From assembly GCA_030424865.1 (NCBI GenBank), contig JAUHVR010000001.1, positions 544,800 through 608,799 of the forward strand: a stretch of 64,000 bases of DNA, read 5' to 3'. This document shows, one piece after another, positions 32,931-41,621 of this stretch. A program made the position numbers and the translations under genes. The notes under the pieces were generated by a model, which saw nothing but the letters and a program-made list of their open reading frames with translations, was not told the origin of the DNA and ran no database searches. Numbering within the stretch: position 1 is the stretch's first letter; the number at the start of each line of letters is the position of its first letter. This DNA is from Alphaproteobacteria bacterium (GTDB taxonomy: Bacteria > Pseudomonadota > Alphaproteobacteria > Rhodobacterales > Rhodobacteraceae).

Positions 32931-34199
32931 CTATTCGAACACGGCGTCAGGGTTATCGAGGCTGTCAGAGCCTTCGACCTCGATCGACGTGCCCAGGGCC
33001 GCAACGACCCGTTCGATGCTGCGGGTTTGGTCGATCAGGCCATTTACGCCGCCCATGATAAGCGCCTCGCCCGCGTCATTCCCGCGTTCCAGCATCATGT
33101 CATAGCTGAAACCCGCCTCTGCGGCGGTTTTGATCCGGCCGAGGGCCAGAACCGCCGCTGCCAACTTGTCTTGCATCTCGGCATCCAGGTCGGCGTCCAT
33201 CGACGCAACCAGATCGGACAGGGACGGCCCTTGGACAACGGTGCCATCCACGCGGGTGTAGCTGCCAAGATAGACCGACTGGATGCCCAGGCCGTTGTAG
33301 AAATGATCGTTGTGGGTGTTGTCGGCAAAGCAGGAGTGCTCTTCCTCTGGATCGTTCAGCATGACGCCGAGGCGCATCCGCTCTCCGGCGGTTTCACCGT
33401 AGGACAGAGACCCCATGCCTGTCAGGATGGTCGCAAGGCCCGCATCGGCATCTGCCGTGGCTTCGGCGCGTGCTGCGCCATCCGGTCCCCACTGGGACAC
33501 CATCCATTCCAGGTCACTTATCAAAAGATCGGTCGCTGCCTTCAGGTAGTCGCCGCGACGCTCACAATTCCCGCCGGTGCAGGTCGCGCCAAGGGCGTAG
33601 TCGGTCCATGGTCGAGTGCCGGCACCAGCCCCGTGACCGTTAAGATCCTGCCCCCAGAGAAGAAACTCGATGGCATGGTAGCCGGTCGCGACGTTTGCCT
33701 CGACGCCGTCCGCTTCTTGAAGGGTGTCCTCCAGCAACGCAGGTGTGATAACCGACGCATCCACCGTTTGGCCGGACAGCGTAAAGCTGGCATTGGCGAT
33801 GACGTTCAAAACAGCGGCTTCATTCTCATCGGTCGGGCCACCGTAAGAGGCATCCACATAATCGATCAGTCCTTCGTCCAGCGGCCAGGCGTTCACCTTG
33901 CCTTCCCAGTCATCGACGATGGCATTGCCAAAGCGGAAGACCTCGCTCTGCTGATAAGGCACCCGTGCCGCCAACCAAGCTGACTTGGCGCTTTCCAGAG
34001 CCTCTGCTGAAGGATTGGCCAGCAACGCTTCGACGGCCGATTGCAGCTGCTGTGCAGTGACAAGGCTGTCCGCGTAGGTGGCCTCGGCGATGTCTGCGTA
34101 GGTGTCGAGCACTGCCGCCTTGTCGGCATGTCCGCCCGCCGTGGCCGCGGTCCCGAGGCCAAGCGCCAAGGCACCCTTGGCAAGGGTGAGAATCTTCAT
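32931..34199 (-). CDS. Imelysin family iron-regulated protein (IrpA-like)
   Basis: 422 residues from the ATG at 34199 with signal peptide (ALALGLGTAATAGG). The imelysin GxHxxE iron motif is intact in ATGYHAIEFLLWGQD, and the second-half motif RMRLGVMLNDPEEEHSCF with SDNTHND-like residues also matches IrpA-type proteins. The frame extends to 34586 upstream, but those residues lie antisense-like over the next gene and were not used. It is periplasmic or outer-membrane associated and thought to act in iron capture. The promoter carries an iron-type operator. Confidence 0.9.
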   Translation of the reverse strand: MKILTLAKGALALGLGTAATAGGHADKAAVLDTYADIAEATYADSLVTAQQLQSAVEALLANPSAEALESAKSAWLAARVPYQQSEVFRFGNAIVDDWEGKVNAWPLDEGLIDYVDASYGGPTDENEAAVLNVIANASFTLSGQTVDASVITPALLEDTLQEADGVEANVATGYHAIEFLLWGQDLNGHGAGAGTRPWTDYALGATCTGGNCERRGDYLKAATDLLISDLEWMVSQWGPDGAARAEATADADAGLATILTGMGSLSYGETAGERMRLGVMLNDPEEEHSCFADNTHNDHFYNGLGIQSVYLGSYTRVDGTVVQGPSLSDLVASMDADLDAEMQDKLAAAVLALGRIKTAAEAGFSYDMMLERGNDAGEALIMGGVNGLIDQTRSIERVVAALGTSIEVEGSDSLDNPDAVFE

Positions 34200-34213
34200 C
34201 TGTCCTGTCCTTT

Positions 34214-34681
34214 TCAGTGAAGTGTTTTTGGTTTTGTGATTGGTTGACTGGCCTTGATGGCCATTCGCTTCAGGGCGAGGCCAAAGTCTTGGGCAAGACC
34301 CACGAGGTACGGAGCCATGTCGGGACGAACAATCGTGGTTGCGATCAGAAGCGCGTCCTCGGGGTTCCCGTCGCTGGCATATCCGATGAAGTTCGCGAAA
34401 CAGGACTCGTCGGCCCCAAGGCATTCGCAGGTTGTGTGATGACGCATCAACGGACGTCGGCCATGCCGAACGCACATATCGCAGAGGCCTTCGAAAGACT
34501 TCAGGGCTTGGCGTCCGCCTTCTGGTCCGAGGGCCGTCGCAAAGTCGTTCCAGACCTGGGCCTGCGCATCCGGGCCGTCGCACCAAAGGCGGAGGTACAA
34601 GACAGCGCTTGCCTCGACCGGACCAAGTTCAGCGAGATAGCCTACGGGTGCGCCACCTCGACGTGGGACCATCGCGTTCAT
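34214..34681 (-). CDS. Cysteine-rich conserved hypothetical protein in iron operon
   Basis: 155 residues. The start overlaps the HemP stop (ATGA) and the stop lies 14 bases before the imelysin ATG, so it is an integral operon member. No signal peptide. The centre has six cysteines and several histidines: CDMCVRHGRRPLMRHHTTCE then CLGADESC, which could bind zinc, iron or an Fe-S cluster. I do not recognise the family. A cytosolic sensor or assembly role in haem/iron uptake is a guess from position. Confidence 0.75.
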   Translation of the reverse strand: MNAMVPRRGGAPVGYLAELGPVEASAVLYLRLWCDGPDAQAQVWNDFATALGPEGGRQALKSFEGLCDMCVRHGRRPLMRHHTTCECLGADESCFANFIGYASDGNPEDALLIATTIVRPDMAPYLVGLAQDFGLALKRMAIKASQPITKPKTLH

Positions 34682-34845
34682 TTGGTGAGTATCAGCTTGC
34701 CCGCACGGGTGATGCGGAGCGTGTAGAGCTGATCCTCAAGCTTGATCTTGGCAAGGTCGCCACCCTTGGTGAGGTCGGTCGCGTCGTAGACTGGCACTGT
34801 GTCTTCGGGTTGAACCGAGAGTTCCCTGGCCACGTTCACCACCAT
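34678..34845 (-). CDS. hemP: Hemin uptake protein HemP
   Basis: 55 residues. The second half reads DLTKGGDLAKIKLEDQLYTL then RITRAGKLILTK, the HemP family signature. A GGAGAGGG ribosome site precedes the ATG at 34845. The gene overlaps the 50-residue gene upstream by 10 bases and the cysteine-rich gene downstream by 4. HemP proteins accompany iron and haem uptake genes; in other bacteria a HemP/HmuP protein activates haem receptor expression. Confidence 0.9.
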   Translation of the reverse strand: MVVNVARELSVQPEDTVPVYDATDLTKGGDLAKIKLEDQLYTLRITRAGKLILTK

Positions 34846-34988
34846 AGCCCTCTCCATTCACCGCGTTCGGCATTCTGGATGAGCCACTCAATGTTGAAGA
34901 GGTCTGGCAGTCCCAGATCGAGGGCGGCCTTCAGCGTTTCAGGCCAGTCCTCTCCGGTGTGTTCAGCTTGTGCATAGGCGCGTTTCAT
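34836..34988 (-). CDS. 50-residue small protein, first gene of the iron operon
   Basis: An ATG at 34988 preceded by GAGGGAG at good spacing; the frame ends in TGGTGGTGA inside the HemP start region. It begins MKRAYAQAEHTGEDWPETLK and is tryptophan-rich and acidic (WPETLK, IEWLIQ, GEWRGLWW). No signal or membrane segment. It is the promoter-proximal gene, so it should be strongly made under iron limitation. I do not recognise it. Confidence 0.65.
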   Translation of the reverse strand: MKRAYAQAEHTGEDWPETLKAALDLGLPDLFNIEWLIQNAERGEWRGLWW

Positions 34989-35052
34989 CAGCCTGCTCCC
35001 TCTGGGTTTTCGGGTGGTTGGCTTGCCCCAGAATCGGTGGCTGGCTGTCGTG

Positions 35053-35076
35053 ATTATAACTGAGTGATTTGCTCAG
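35053..35076 (-). promoter_or_regulatory. Iron-operon promoter with TGA-N9-TCA operator
   Basis: On the minus strand a perfect TATAAT (35058 to 35053) lies 65 bases before the first ATG. Directly upstream is TGAGTGATTTGCTCA (35061-35075), a TGA-N9-TCA palindrome, extended to CTGAG-N7-CTCAG at 35060-35076. This is the iron-responsive operator form bound by RirA in alphaproteobacteria, and its place in the -10/-35 spacer fits repression by iron. Confidence 0.7.
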
Positions 35077-35083
35077 GTAAATC

Positions 35084-35106
35084 AATCCGACAATTTTAGT
35101 CGGATT
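35084..35106. repeat. 8-bp inverted repeat beside the iron promoter
   Basis: AATCCGAC, loop AATTTTA, GTCGGATT, followed on the plus strand by AATTTT. Just upstream of the iron-operon promoter. Possibly a second operator or a weak terminator. Confidence 0.5.
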
Positions 35107-35676
35107 AATTTTGCGCGGGCTTTGTCGGGAAGGGCGCTATGCGCGCGGTTCCACAAGGTCGGGAACAGTGAACCAAGCGGCGCGGGGCACGGCATGAGGT
35201 GCAGAGGCCGTTTTGAACTTGAAAAGAGGATGATCTCAGCGGGCGTCATCGACGCGCTACATGGTCTGGAAGGCTTCAAAGGCCTTCACGGTGGCCGCAC
35301 CGACGTTTGGTCTGTTCCCATCTCGGCACGGGCCCGTAAATTGGCAGATCCGTCCACGGGCAAGACCAGAGAGATATTCAAAACACTGGGAACCGGATGT
35401 CCGATCCGGGTGCGCAGCGCGCCTTGGGCGAGGGGACTTTGGCAGGCGTCCTGCACTGCGGGGACCCCGGTTCAGGGTATTGGGGAAGCCCGTCTGTTAC
35501 TGAAGCCGGAGCCTTCACGAGAGAGGCCCCCCGGAATGAGGGGCGACGCTGACGCGCGAGCGACCGTCAAATCGGCTCTCTGGACGGCGGCACCGTCGCG
35601 GGCCTACATTCTGGCCTCTCGCTACCGGAGCGCAACGAACCAGGACCCGCTGCGCGAACCGGGCAGGGGCGCCGGG
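35107..35676. other. 570-base gap without a supported gene
   Basis: Between the iron promoter and the end of the deoxyribose-type operon. A plus-strand frame is open across it and continues antisense through the next genes, but it lacks a ribosome site and any recognisable motif. No IS ends, tRNA or strong terminator seen. It may hold a decayed gene. Confidence 0.4.
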
Positions 35677-36084
35677 TCAATCCGGGCGGTAAAAGCCCGA
35701 TTTGACGTCCGCAAAGACCAAGGCGCCGCCCAGCTGTTCGTTGATCGCCTGCTTTTCAGCGTCGCTCCACCCGACGTAAAGCACGATCTCGACCGGCGAG
35801 AGCAGGATACCGTCGTTCAGGTGCGCGCCATGTGCCTTGACATGTGGGCTATTGAAATGCGCGACGAGGGCGTCGAGATCGGTAAAGACTTCGAGCCAAC
35901 GATAGGTGACGCGGTCCTCGGCGCGGTCATGGACCGTCAGGGCGTGGACCAGCATACCCGGCTCTGTTTCGCGCACCTTGTCGTCAATGGCCTGGCTGGC
36001 CGCCTCGTAGTCGGCGCAACGGTCTGGGTGGACGTGCTCGAAGGCTTCGAGCGTGATCAGCTTGTGGGCCGTGGATTGGGTCAT
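35677..36084 (-). CDS. Antibiotic biosynthesis monooxygenase (ABM)-like small protein
   Basis: 135 residues. A ferredoxin-like ABM pattern is visible: ITLEAFEHVHPDRCADYEAA, then EPGMLVHALTVHDR, then EVFTDLDALVAHFNSPHVKA. The HxxSPHVKA block is typical of ABM-domain and related dimeric alpha-beta barrel proteins. It lies nine bases after the ABC ATPase stop as the last gene of the deoxyribose-type operon. The function there is unknown; removal of a reactive side product is one idea. Confidence 0.72.
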   Translation of the reverse strand: MTQSTAHKLITLEAFEHVHPDRCADYEAASQAIDDKVRETEPGMLVHALTVHDRAEDRVTYRWLEVFTDLDALVAHFNSPHVKAHGAHLNDGILLSPVEIVLYVGWSDAEKQAINEQLGGALVFADVKSGFYRPD

Positions 36085-36092
36085 GGTGTCTC

Positions 36093-37178
36093 CTATCTGA
36101 CGGCGGCGCCGTCGCTGGCGCGGAAGAAATGCAGCTTGTCCGGATCGAACTGGATGGTCACGCGGGACCCCGGGCGGGTGGCGGTATCGGCGCGGGCTTG
36201 GCCCGTGAACTTGCGCGATCCCACATGTCCGACAACCAGAGTATGCGGGCCAAGCGGTTCGATGTCATCCACATCGACCGCTACGCCAATGCCGCCCTCG
36301 GCCTCGTTGGTGTGCTCGGGCCGGATGCCGAGAAGGCAGGCCTGGCCGGCCAAAGGCGCAAGCGCGGCGACGCGTGCGGCGGGAATGTCAAATTCCAGAC
36401 CTTGCGGACCGGTGAAACACAGGCCGTCACCCCGCTGCGCGATGTGCCCTTCGAGCATGTTCATGCTGGGCGCACCGATGAATTCCGCCACAAAGGCGTT
36501 GGCGGGTTTTTCATAAAGGGTGATCGGGTCGGCGGCTTGTTCGACCACGCCATCGCGCAACACCACGACGCGGTCCGCCATGGTCATGGCCTCGACCTGA
36601 TCATGGGTCACATAGACCATGGTTGTTTTCAGCCGGCGGTGCAGTTGCTTGATTTCGACCCGCATTTCCACGCGAAGCTTGGCGTCGAGGTTCGACAGAG
36701 GTTCGTCAAAGAGAAACACATCGGGGTCGCGCACGATGGCGCGGCCAATGGCAACACGCTGGCGCTGACCTCCGGACAGGGCGGCGGGTTTGCGGTCCAG
36801 ATAGTCGGTCAGGTTCAGGATCCGGGCAGCGTTTTCGATCGCCGCGGCGGCGTCGGCCTTGGGCACGCCGCGCACCTTCATGCCGTAGCCGATGTTGTCC
36901 CGAACGGACATATGCGGATAAAGCGCGTAGCTTTGGAACACCATGGCGCAGTTGCGCAGGCCAGGGCGCAGCGTCGTCACCTCGCGGTCACCGATGCTGA
37001 GCGCGCCGGTGGAAACGGTTTCAAGCCCTGCGATCATGCGCAGGGTCGTGGATTTCCCGCAGCCCGACGGGCCGACAAGCACCACAAACTCACCATCTTC
37101 GATTTCCAGGTCCATCGGTGGGATGACCTGAATGTCGCCGTAGGATTTTGTCACGCGGTTCAGCGAAATGGTTGCCAT
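36093..37178 (-). CDS. ABC transporter ATP-binding protein (MalK/UgpC type)
   Basis: 361 residues. Walker [11 protein letters not shown]-loop [14 protein letters not shown], signature LSGGQRQR, Walker [14 protein letters not shown] and the switch histidine in [10 protein letters not shown]. The C-terminal ~120 residues form the TOBE regulatory domain of carbohydrate importers (CUT1). It powers the import system of this operon together with the two permeases and the binding protein. Confidence 0.93.
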   Translation of the reverse strand: MATISLNRVTKSYGDIQVIPPMDLEIEDGEFVVLVGPSGCGKSTTLRMIAGLETVSTGALSIGDREVTTLRPGLRNCAMVFQSYALYPHMSVRDNIGYGMKVRGVPKADAAAAIENAARILNLTDYLDRKPAALSGGQRQRVAIGRAIVRDPDVFLFDEPLSNLDAKLRVEMRVEIKQLHRRLKTTMVYVTHDQVEAMTMADRVVVLRDGVVEQAADPITLYEKPANAFVAEFIGAPSMNMLEGHIAQRGDGLCFTGPQGLEFDIPAARVAALAPLAGQACLLGIRPEHTNEAEGGIGVAVDVDDIEPLGPHTLVVGHVGSRKFTGQARADTATRPGSRVTIQFDPDKLHFFRASDGAAVR

Positions 37179-37202
37179 GATTGGGACTTTCTTGAGCAGG
37201 AT

Positions 37203-37233
37203 GAAAGGGGCGACGCGCTTGGCCGCCCCTTTC
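37203..37233 (-). repeat. Intercistronic hairpin after the binding-protein gene
   Basis: GAAAGGGGCG, 11-base loop, CGCCCCTTTC: perfect 10-bp stem in the 60-base gap between the substrate-binding gene and the ATPase gene. Typical position for an mRNA-stabilising or partial-termination element that lets the binding protein be made in excess. Confidence 0.6.
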
Positions 37234-37238
37234 CGGGA

Positions 37239-38684
37239 TTACATCGGGGGCAGGCCCATGGACGCACGGTATGCGGCCAGCTGCGCATCGCGGCCAAAGG
37301 AGTCGGTCAGCTCGTCCCAACCGGCAGCCACGGTGTCCAGCGCCTCTTGCGGCGTGATTTCACCGGCCAGAGCACGGCTCAACTCGATTTCCAGGATCTC
37401 GGTGTACGAGAAGTAGCCCGGCAGACGCATGTCCAGCGCCACGTTGTCCGCGGTCACCGCGTCACGCTGTGCGCCAAGGTATTCCTGGGCTTCACGCTCC
37501 GAGAACAGCTTGGACCAACGCTCCATGTTGGTGGTGTGCGAGATACGGTAGGGGTTCACACCCGTGCCGCCGGTCACAGCCGCAACGCCCGAGACTTCGG
37601 GGCTGGACAGGTGTGCGATAAAGTCCCACGCCGCCTCTTGCTTGCGCGACGAGGACGGAACAGCCGCCTGCCAGCCGCCAAACGCCATGAACGAGGTGTC
37701 GATCACGGCATCATAGCTGTCCCAGGCGCCGGTTTTGTAGTTGTAGACTTCGGTGGTGGACGGCTTGACGGCCGAACCGACCTTGCCCGCGACAACCGAC
37801 TGGTTCGGGTCGGCTGCGATCACGCCGGTGTCACCCCAACCGATCGACTGGGCCACCTGACCGCCGGCGAATGCGGCGTTCACTTCACCAAACGAAAAGT
37901 TCAGCGCCGAGGGCGGTGCCAGTTTCGAGGCGCGGATGTACTCTTCGAGGCCACGGACCCAGCCGGGGTTGTTCACCTGCGCGTCCATGGTTTCGGGGTC
38001 AAAGAACATCGAACCGGGGTGGTCGGGGTGGCTGGCATAGGCCGCCACGTGGCTGAACAGGAACCAGAATTGCTGACCGCCACGGCGGAACGCTTCGGCC
38101 GTGCCGTAGACGCCTTCGACGTTGTTCTGGAAGAATTCCGCAATGTCCAGGTATTCGGTCCAGGTCTTGGGAACCGCCAGGTCATAGCCGTAGGCCGCCT
38201 TGAACGCACTCTTGTTGCCTTCGTCCTCGAACAGGTCGATGCGGTAGGTGTAGGTGTGAACGTCGCCGTCCATGGTCTGTGACAGAACCTTTTCGTTCCA
38301 GACCATCAGTTGTTCCCGGTAAACGGGGGCAATGTCTTCCCAGACGTCACCGGACTGATACTTGGCCGGCATTTCCGTCAGGAAGGGCGTGAAGTCCGGG
38401 GCCCAGGCCGGGGCAAAGGCGATCACGTCAAAGGCGTCATCGCCGCTGACCAGCGTTGTCACAATCTTGGGATAAAGTTCGGACCAGGGGAACTCGACCA
38501 CCTTGACGGTGCCGCAGGTCTTTTCCGACCAGCTTTCGGCTGCCAGGCTCAGCGCAGAGGCGATATAGGGGCCGGTCTGGGTCGTTGCGGTAATTTCAAC
38601 GCCGCTGAAGTCCGGTGCGCATGCAAATGCAGCGCCGGCGCTAAGTGCCGTTGCCGCAGCTGAGATTTTGAGGGTTTTCAACAT
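37239..38684 (-). CDS. ABC transporter substrate-binding protein (CUT1 type)
   Basis: 481 residues from the ATG at 38684, preceded by TAGGAGGA. The signal peptide ends near GAAFA. The body has the family 1 extracellular binding fold (WSEKTCGTVKVVEFPWSELYP near the N-terminus, PVYREQLMVWNEKV, KTWTEYLDIAEFF). It binds the imported carbohydrate in the periplasm. The operon enzymes (deoC, kinase) suggest deoxyribose or a deoxynucleoside as ligand, by inference. Hairpins lie on both sides of the gene. Confidence 0.9.
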   Translation of the reverse strand: MLKTLKISAAATALSAGAAFACAPDFSGVEITATTQTGPYIASALSLAAESWSEKTCGTVKVVEFPWSELYPKIVTTLVSGDDAFDVIAFAPAWAPDFTPFLTEMPAKYQSGDVWEDIAPVYREQLMVWNEKVLSQTMDGDVHTYTYRIDLFEDEGNKSAFKAAYGYDLAVPKTWTEYLDIAEFFQNNVEGVYGTAEAFRRGGQQFWFLFSHVAAYASHPDHPGSMFFDPETMDAQVNNPGWVRGLEEYIRASKLAPPSALNFSFGEVNAAFAGGQVAQSIGWGDTGVIAADPNQSVVAGKVGSAVKPSTTEVYNYKTGAWDSYDAVIDTSFMAFGGWQAAVPSSSRKQEAAWDFIAHLSSPEVSGVAAVTGGTGVNPYRISHTTNMERWSKLFSEREAQEYLGAQRDAVTADNVALDMRLPGYFSYTEILEIELSRALAGEITPQEALDTVAAGWDELTDSFGRDAQLAAYRASMGLPPM

Positions 38685-38706
38685 AGGTGTCCTCCTAGGG
38701 GTGGTT

Positions 38707-38726
38707 GGCCCCCTCCTCCGGGGGCC
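38707..38726 (-). repeat. Hairpin upstream of the binding-protein gene
   Basis: GGCCCCC, loop TCCTCC, GGGGGCC. Perfect 7-bp stem just upstream of the ribosome site of the binding-protein gene, in the 53-base gap after the permease. Confidence 0.5.
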
Positions 38727-38737
38727 CTTGGTAAAAC

Positions 38738-39766
38738 TTATTTGACTGCGCCGCTCAGCAAGCCCGAGCGCATCAGGCGCCCCAGCAAACCGGCAATCAC
38801 GATCATCGGGATGATGGCGACCAAGGCCGCCGCTGAAATGGCCCACCATTCATCGCCCCGCTGGCTGTTCTGCCCGGCGATGAGAACGGGCAGGGTTTGC
38901 CATTCGGAATTGGTCAGAAAGAGTGCGAACAGGAACTCGTTCCAGGTGAAGGCCAGCGTGATGACAAAGGTTGCGATCAGGCCCGGACGCGCCATGGGCA
39001 GAACGATTCCGAAAAAGATCCGCCATTGCGGGACGTTGTCGACCAGCGCCGCCTCTTCGACCTCAAGCGGCAGAGCCGCGATGAAGTCGCGCATCAGCCA
39101 GACGACGATGGGCAGGGAAAAGGCGATGTAAGCCAGCGTCAGACCACCGTAGGTGTCGGTCATCTTCAGACCCATTTTTCCCATTTCCGAATAAAGCAGA
39201 AACAGCGCAAAGGCGACGACGATGGGCGGGAAAAGGCGTTGGCTGACGAACCAGAAGACGATGTCGTCATTGTTCATCACCTTGCCGGGCAGGTTGAAGC
39301 GGTTGACCAGAACCGAAAGCGCCAGAGCCACGCAAAACGCGATGATCGAGGCCGTCGCAGGCGGGAAATCCAGAACGTCACGTCCCAAAAGGAACCCGCC
39401 CATGGCCACCGCAAAGAACACCAGTCCCGACACCAGCCGCACCCGGAATGGAAAGCGCACCAGCGCATAGGCCGCCATCGTCCCCAGCAGGGTGGCAAAC
39501 ACAGCCGAGGAAACAGCCACGATGGCCGAGGACCAGAAGTTCGAATAGAACTCGCCCCGCACGCCGGAAAACAGATCCCGCCAGGCATTGAGGCTTGGCT
39601 GAAAATCGATGAAGGGCAGGTAGGTCGGCCCACCCACCACGTCCGGGGGTGTCTTGAACGAGGTGATGGCCACCCAGTAAAGCGGAAACAGGGTGAACGC
39701 GAACCAGGCAAAGCAGCCTGCGAAGGCCAGCCAGCCGCGCTTTCCTTTCAGGTCGCGCACGCTCAT
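38738..39766 (-). CDS. Carbohydrate ABC transporter permease (MalG type)
   Basis: 342 residues, with multiple hydrophobic segments and the EAA loop RDFIAALPLEVEEAALVDNV that contacts the ATPase. A somewhat long loop and extra helices (residues ~100-175) exceed the usual ~280-residue size. The ATG overlaps the stop of the other permease gene (ATGA). Confidence 0.9.
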   Translation of the reverse strand: MSVRDLKGKRGWLAFAGCFAWFAFTLFPLYWVAITSFKTPPDVVGGPTYLPFIDFQPSLNAWRDLFSGVRGEFYSNFWSSAIVAVSSAVFATLLGTMAAYALVRFPFRVRLVSGLVFFAVAMGGFLLGRDVLDFPPATASIIAFCVALALSVLVNRFNLPGKVMNNDDIVFWFVSQRLFPPIVVAFALFLLYSEMGKMGLKMTDTYGGLTLAYIAFSLPIVVWLMRDFIAALPLEVEEAALVDNVPQWRIFFGIVLPMARPGLIATFVITLAFTWNEFLFALFLTNSEWQTLPVLIAGQNSQRGDEWWAISAAALVAIIPMIVIAGLLGRLMRSGLLSGAVK

Positions 39767-40635
39767 TTGTATTTCTCCAGATAGGGTTTCAGGATGGCCA
39801 GGTAGATCAGGCTCATGATCAGAACGACGGCGAGGAACAGGAAGGACAGCGCCGAGGTATAGCCCAGGTTGAACTTCTTGAAGCCTTCCTGATAGGCGAA
39901 CAGCGTTAGCGTTTCGGTCGACACGCCGGGTCCACCGCCCGTCATGACAAAGACGGTGTCAATGATCTTGAAGCTTTCGACGATGCGGATGAACACCACC
40001 GCGGCCGAGACCGGCAGCATCATCGGAAAGGTGATGGACCAGAACTGTTGCCAGGGGCTGGCATTTTCCAGCTCGGCCGCCTCGTAGACATCTTCGGGCA
40101 AGCCCTGAAGACCGGCGAGCAGCAAAAGGATCACAAAGGGTGTCCACTGCCAGATCTCGACAGCAATCAGCGATCCCAGCGCCCAGGTGGGGTCCGTCAG
40201 GTAGGGCAGGTTCGGAAAGCCGAGGAAGCTCGCCAACTCGTTCAAGGGGCCCATGGTGGGATTGAAGATCTGCCGTGCCACCAGCGCGACGGCAACCGGG
40301 GCGACCAGCATTGGCATCAAGAATGTCACGCGAAAGAACTCGGCCCCGCGCACCCGTTTGACCAGCGCCAAAGCGATGCCAAACCCAATGACGAATTGCA
40401 GCGCGACCGAGGTGAAGGCGATGATCGATGTCGTCTTGACGGTCTGCCAGAATCGCGGGTTCGTCAGCAGATCGGCGTAGTTGTCCGTGCCGACAAAGCG
40501 CGCGGGCATGGGCGGGACCAGACGCAGGCTCATGAAGCTGTTGGCCAGCGAAAAGATAAGCGGGAAGATTGCCATGGCGAGCACCACCAGAAAGGCAGGC
40601 CACAGGAACAGGTATTTGACGGGATCTTCGCGCAT
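39763..40635 (-). CDS. Sugar ABC transporter permease (MalF type)
   Basis: 290 residues with six membrane helices and the EAA loop AGLQGLPEDVYEAAELENAS. It pairs with the downstream permease to form the channel. The start overlaps the kinase stop by one base, so importer and kinase are made together. Confidence 0.9.
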   Translation of the reverse strand: MREDPVKYLFLWPAFLVVLAMAIFPLIFSLANSFMSLRLVPPMPARFVGTDNYADLLTNPRFWQTVKTTSIIAFTSVALQFVIGFGIALALVKRVRGAEFFRVTFLMPMLVAPVAVALVARQIFNPTMGPLNELASFLGFPNLPYLTDPTWALGSLIAVEIWQWTPFVILLLLAGLQGLPEDVYEAAELENASPWQQFWSITFPMMLPVSAAVVFIRIVESFKIIDTVFVMTGGGPGVSTETLTLFAYQEGFKKFNLGYTSALSFLFLAVVLIMSLIYLAILKPYLEKYK

Positions 40636-41567
40636 CAGGCGCCCGCCTTCATCAGGGCGTCAATCTCGGCGCGGGTGGGCATGGCCGGAGCCGTGCCGCG
40701 CCGTGTCACGGCGATGCCAGCGGTGGCGCAGCCCATGCGCACGGCGCTTTCCACATCGGCACCTTCGGACAGGGCGGCAGAAAATCCGCCGATAAAGGCA
40801 TCGCCGGCCCCGGCAGTGTCGATCACCGGTGCATTTGTGATTGACGGGATACGGGTGCTGATGCCCTGACCGTGGATGTAGACGCCATTTTCGCCCAGCG
40901 TCACCAGCGCGGTTTTCACCCCGCGCTCGACAAAGATCTCGCCCGCGCGGCGCGCAGCGTCTTCGCTGTCGATGTCAAAGCCGACGATGGCTGCGGCCTC
41001 GGTCTCGTTGGGCACAAAGAAATCGGTCTGCGCATAGCAGGCCGCGTCAAAGGGGTTAGCCGGAGCCGGGTTGAAGACGGTCGTCACCCCGGCTGCCCGC
41101 GCCATGGTCAGCGCTGCAAGGGCCGCGTCAGCGGGTTGTTCCAGTTGCGTGACAAAGACCCTGGCCCCTTCGATCACGCTGCGCTGCGCTTCGACATCGG
41201 CAACCGAAATGGTGCCCGCTGCACCGGGGTAGACGATAATGGCGTTCTCGCCGGTTTCGTCATTCACGAAGATGAACGCGGCACCCGATGGCAGGTCGGG
41301 CATCACTTCAACGCAAGGGGTCACCCCGGCTTCGGCGTAGATCTCAAGCGCCATCTTGCCAAACGGATCATCCCCGATCTTCGAGATAAAGCTGACCTCG
41401 GCCCCGGCGCGCCCGGCGGCCACCGCCTGGTTCGAGCCCTTGCCACCCGGACCAAGGGAAAATCCCGAGCCCGAGATCGTTTCGCCGATCTTTGGCATCC
41501 GTCCCGCCAGATAGGCGGTGTCCGCTACATAGATACCCAGAATCGCAATACCGCGTTGTTCTGTCAT
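40635..41567 (-). CDS. PfkB family carbohydrate kinase (ribokinase/deoxyribokinase-like)
   Basis: 310 residues from the ATG at 41567, with GGGAGGACAG upstream. The N-terminal GPGGKGSNQAVAAGRAG and the C-terminal DTAGAGDAFIGGFSAAL (catalytic Asp and anion hole) are complete ribokinase signatures. It uses ATP to phosphorylate a pentose at O5. Next to deoC the likely substrate is 2-deoxyribose, giving the aldolase substrate; ribose is the alternative. Confidence 0.9.
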   Translation of the reverse strand: MTEQRGIAILGIYVADTAYLAGRMPKIGETISGSGFSLGPGGKGSNQAVAAGRAGAEVSFISKIGDDPFGKMALEIYAEAGVTPCVEVMPDLPSGAAFIFVNDETGENAIIVYPGAAGTISVADVEAQRSVIEGARVFVTQLEQPADAALAALTMARAAGVTTVFNPAPANPFDAACYAQTDFFVPNETEAAAIVGFDIDSEDAARRAGEIFVERGVKTALVTLGENGVYIHGQGISTRIPSITNAPVIDTAGAGDAFIGGFSAALSEGADVESAVRMGCATAGIAVTRRGTAPAMPTRAEIDALMKAGA

Positions 41568-41621
41568 CACCTGTCCTCCCTTGTGCGCTGTCCGTGTTTC
41601 GGCGCGCGCTCTTGTCCGGGC

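Noticed and set aside
35122..35676. Plus-strand frame in the gap after the iron promoter
   Set aside because: No ribosome site, no motif, and it merges into the antisense of the following operon.
36129..38282. Plus-strand open frame of about 700 codons
   Set aside because: Antisense shadow of the ABC ATPase and binding-protein genes, both of which have clear motifs.
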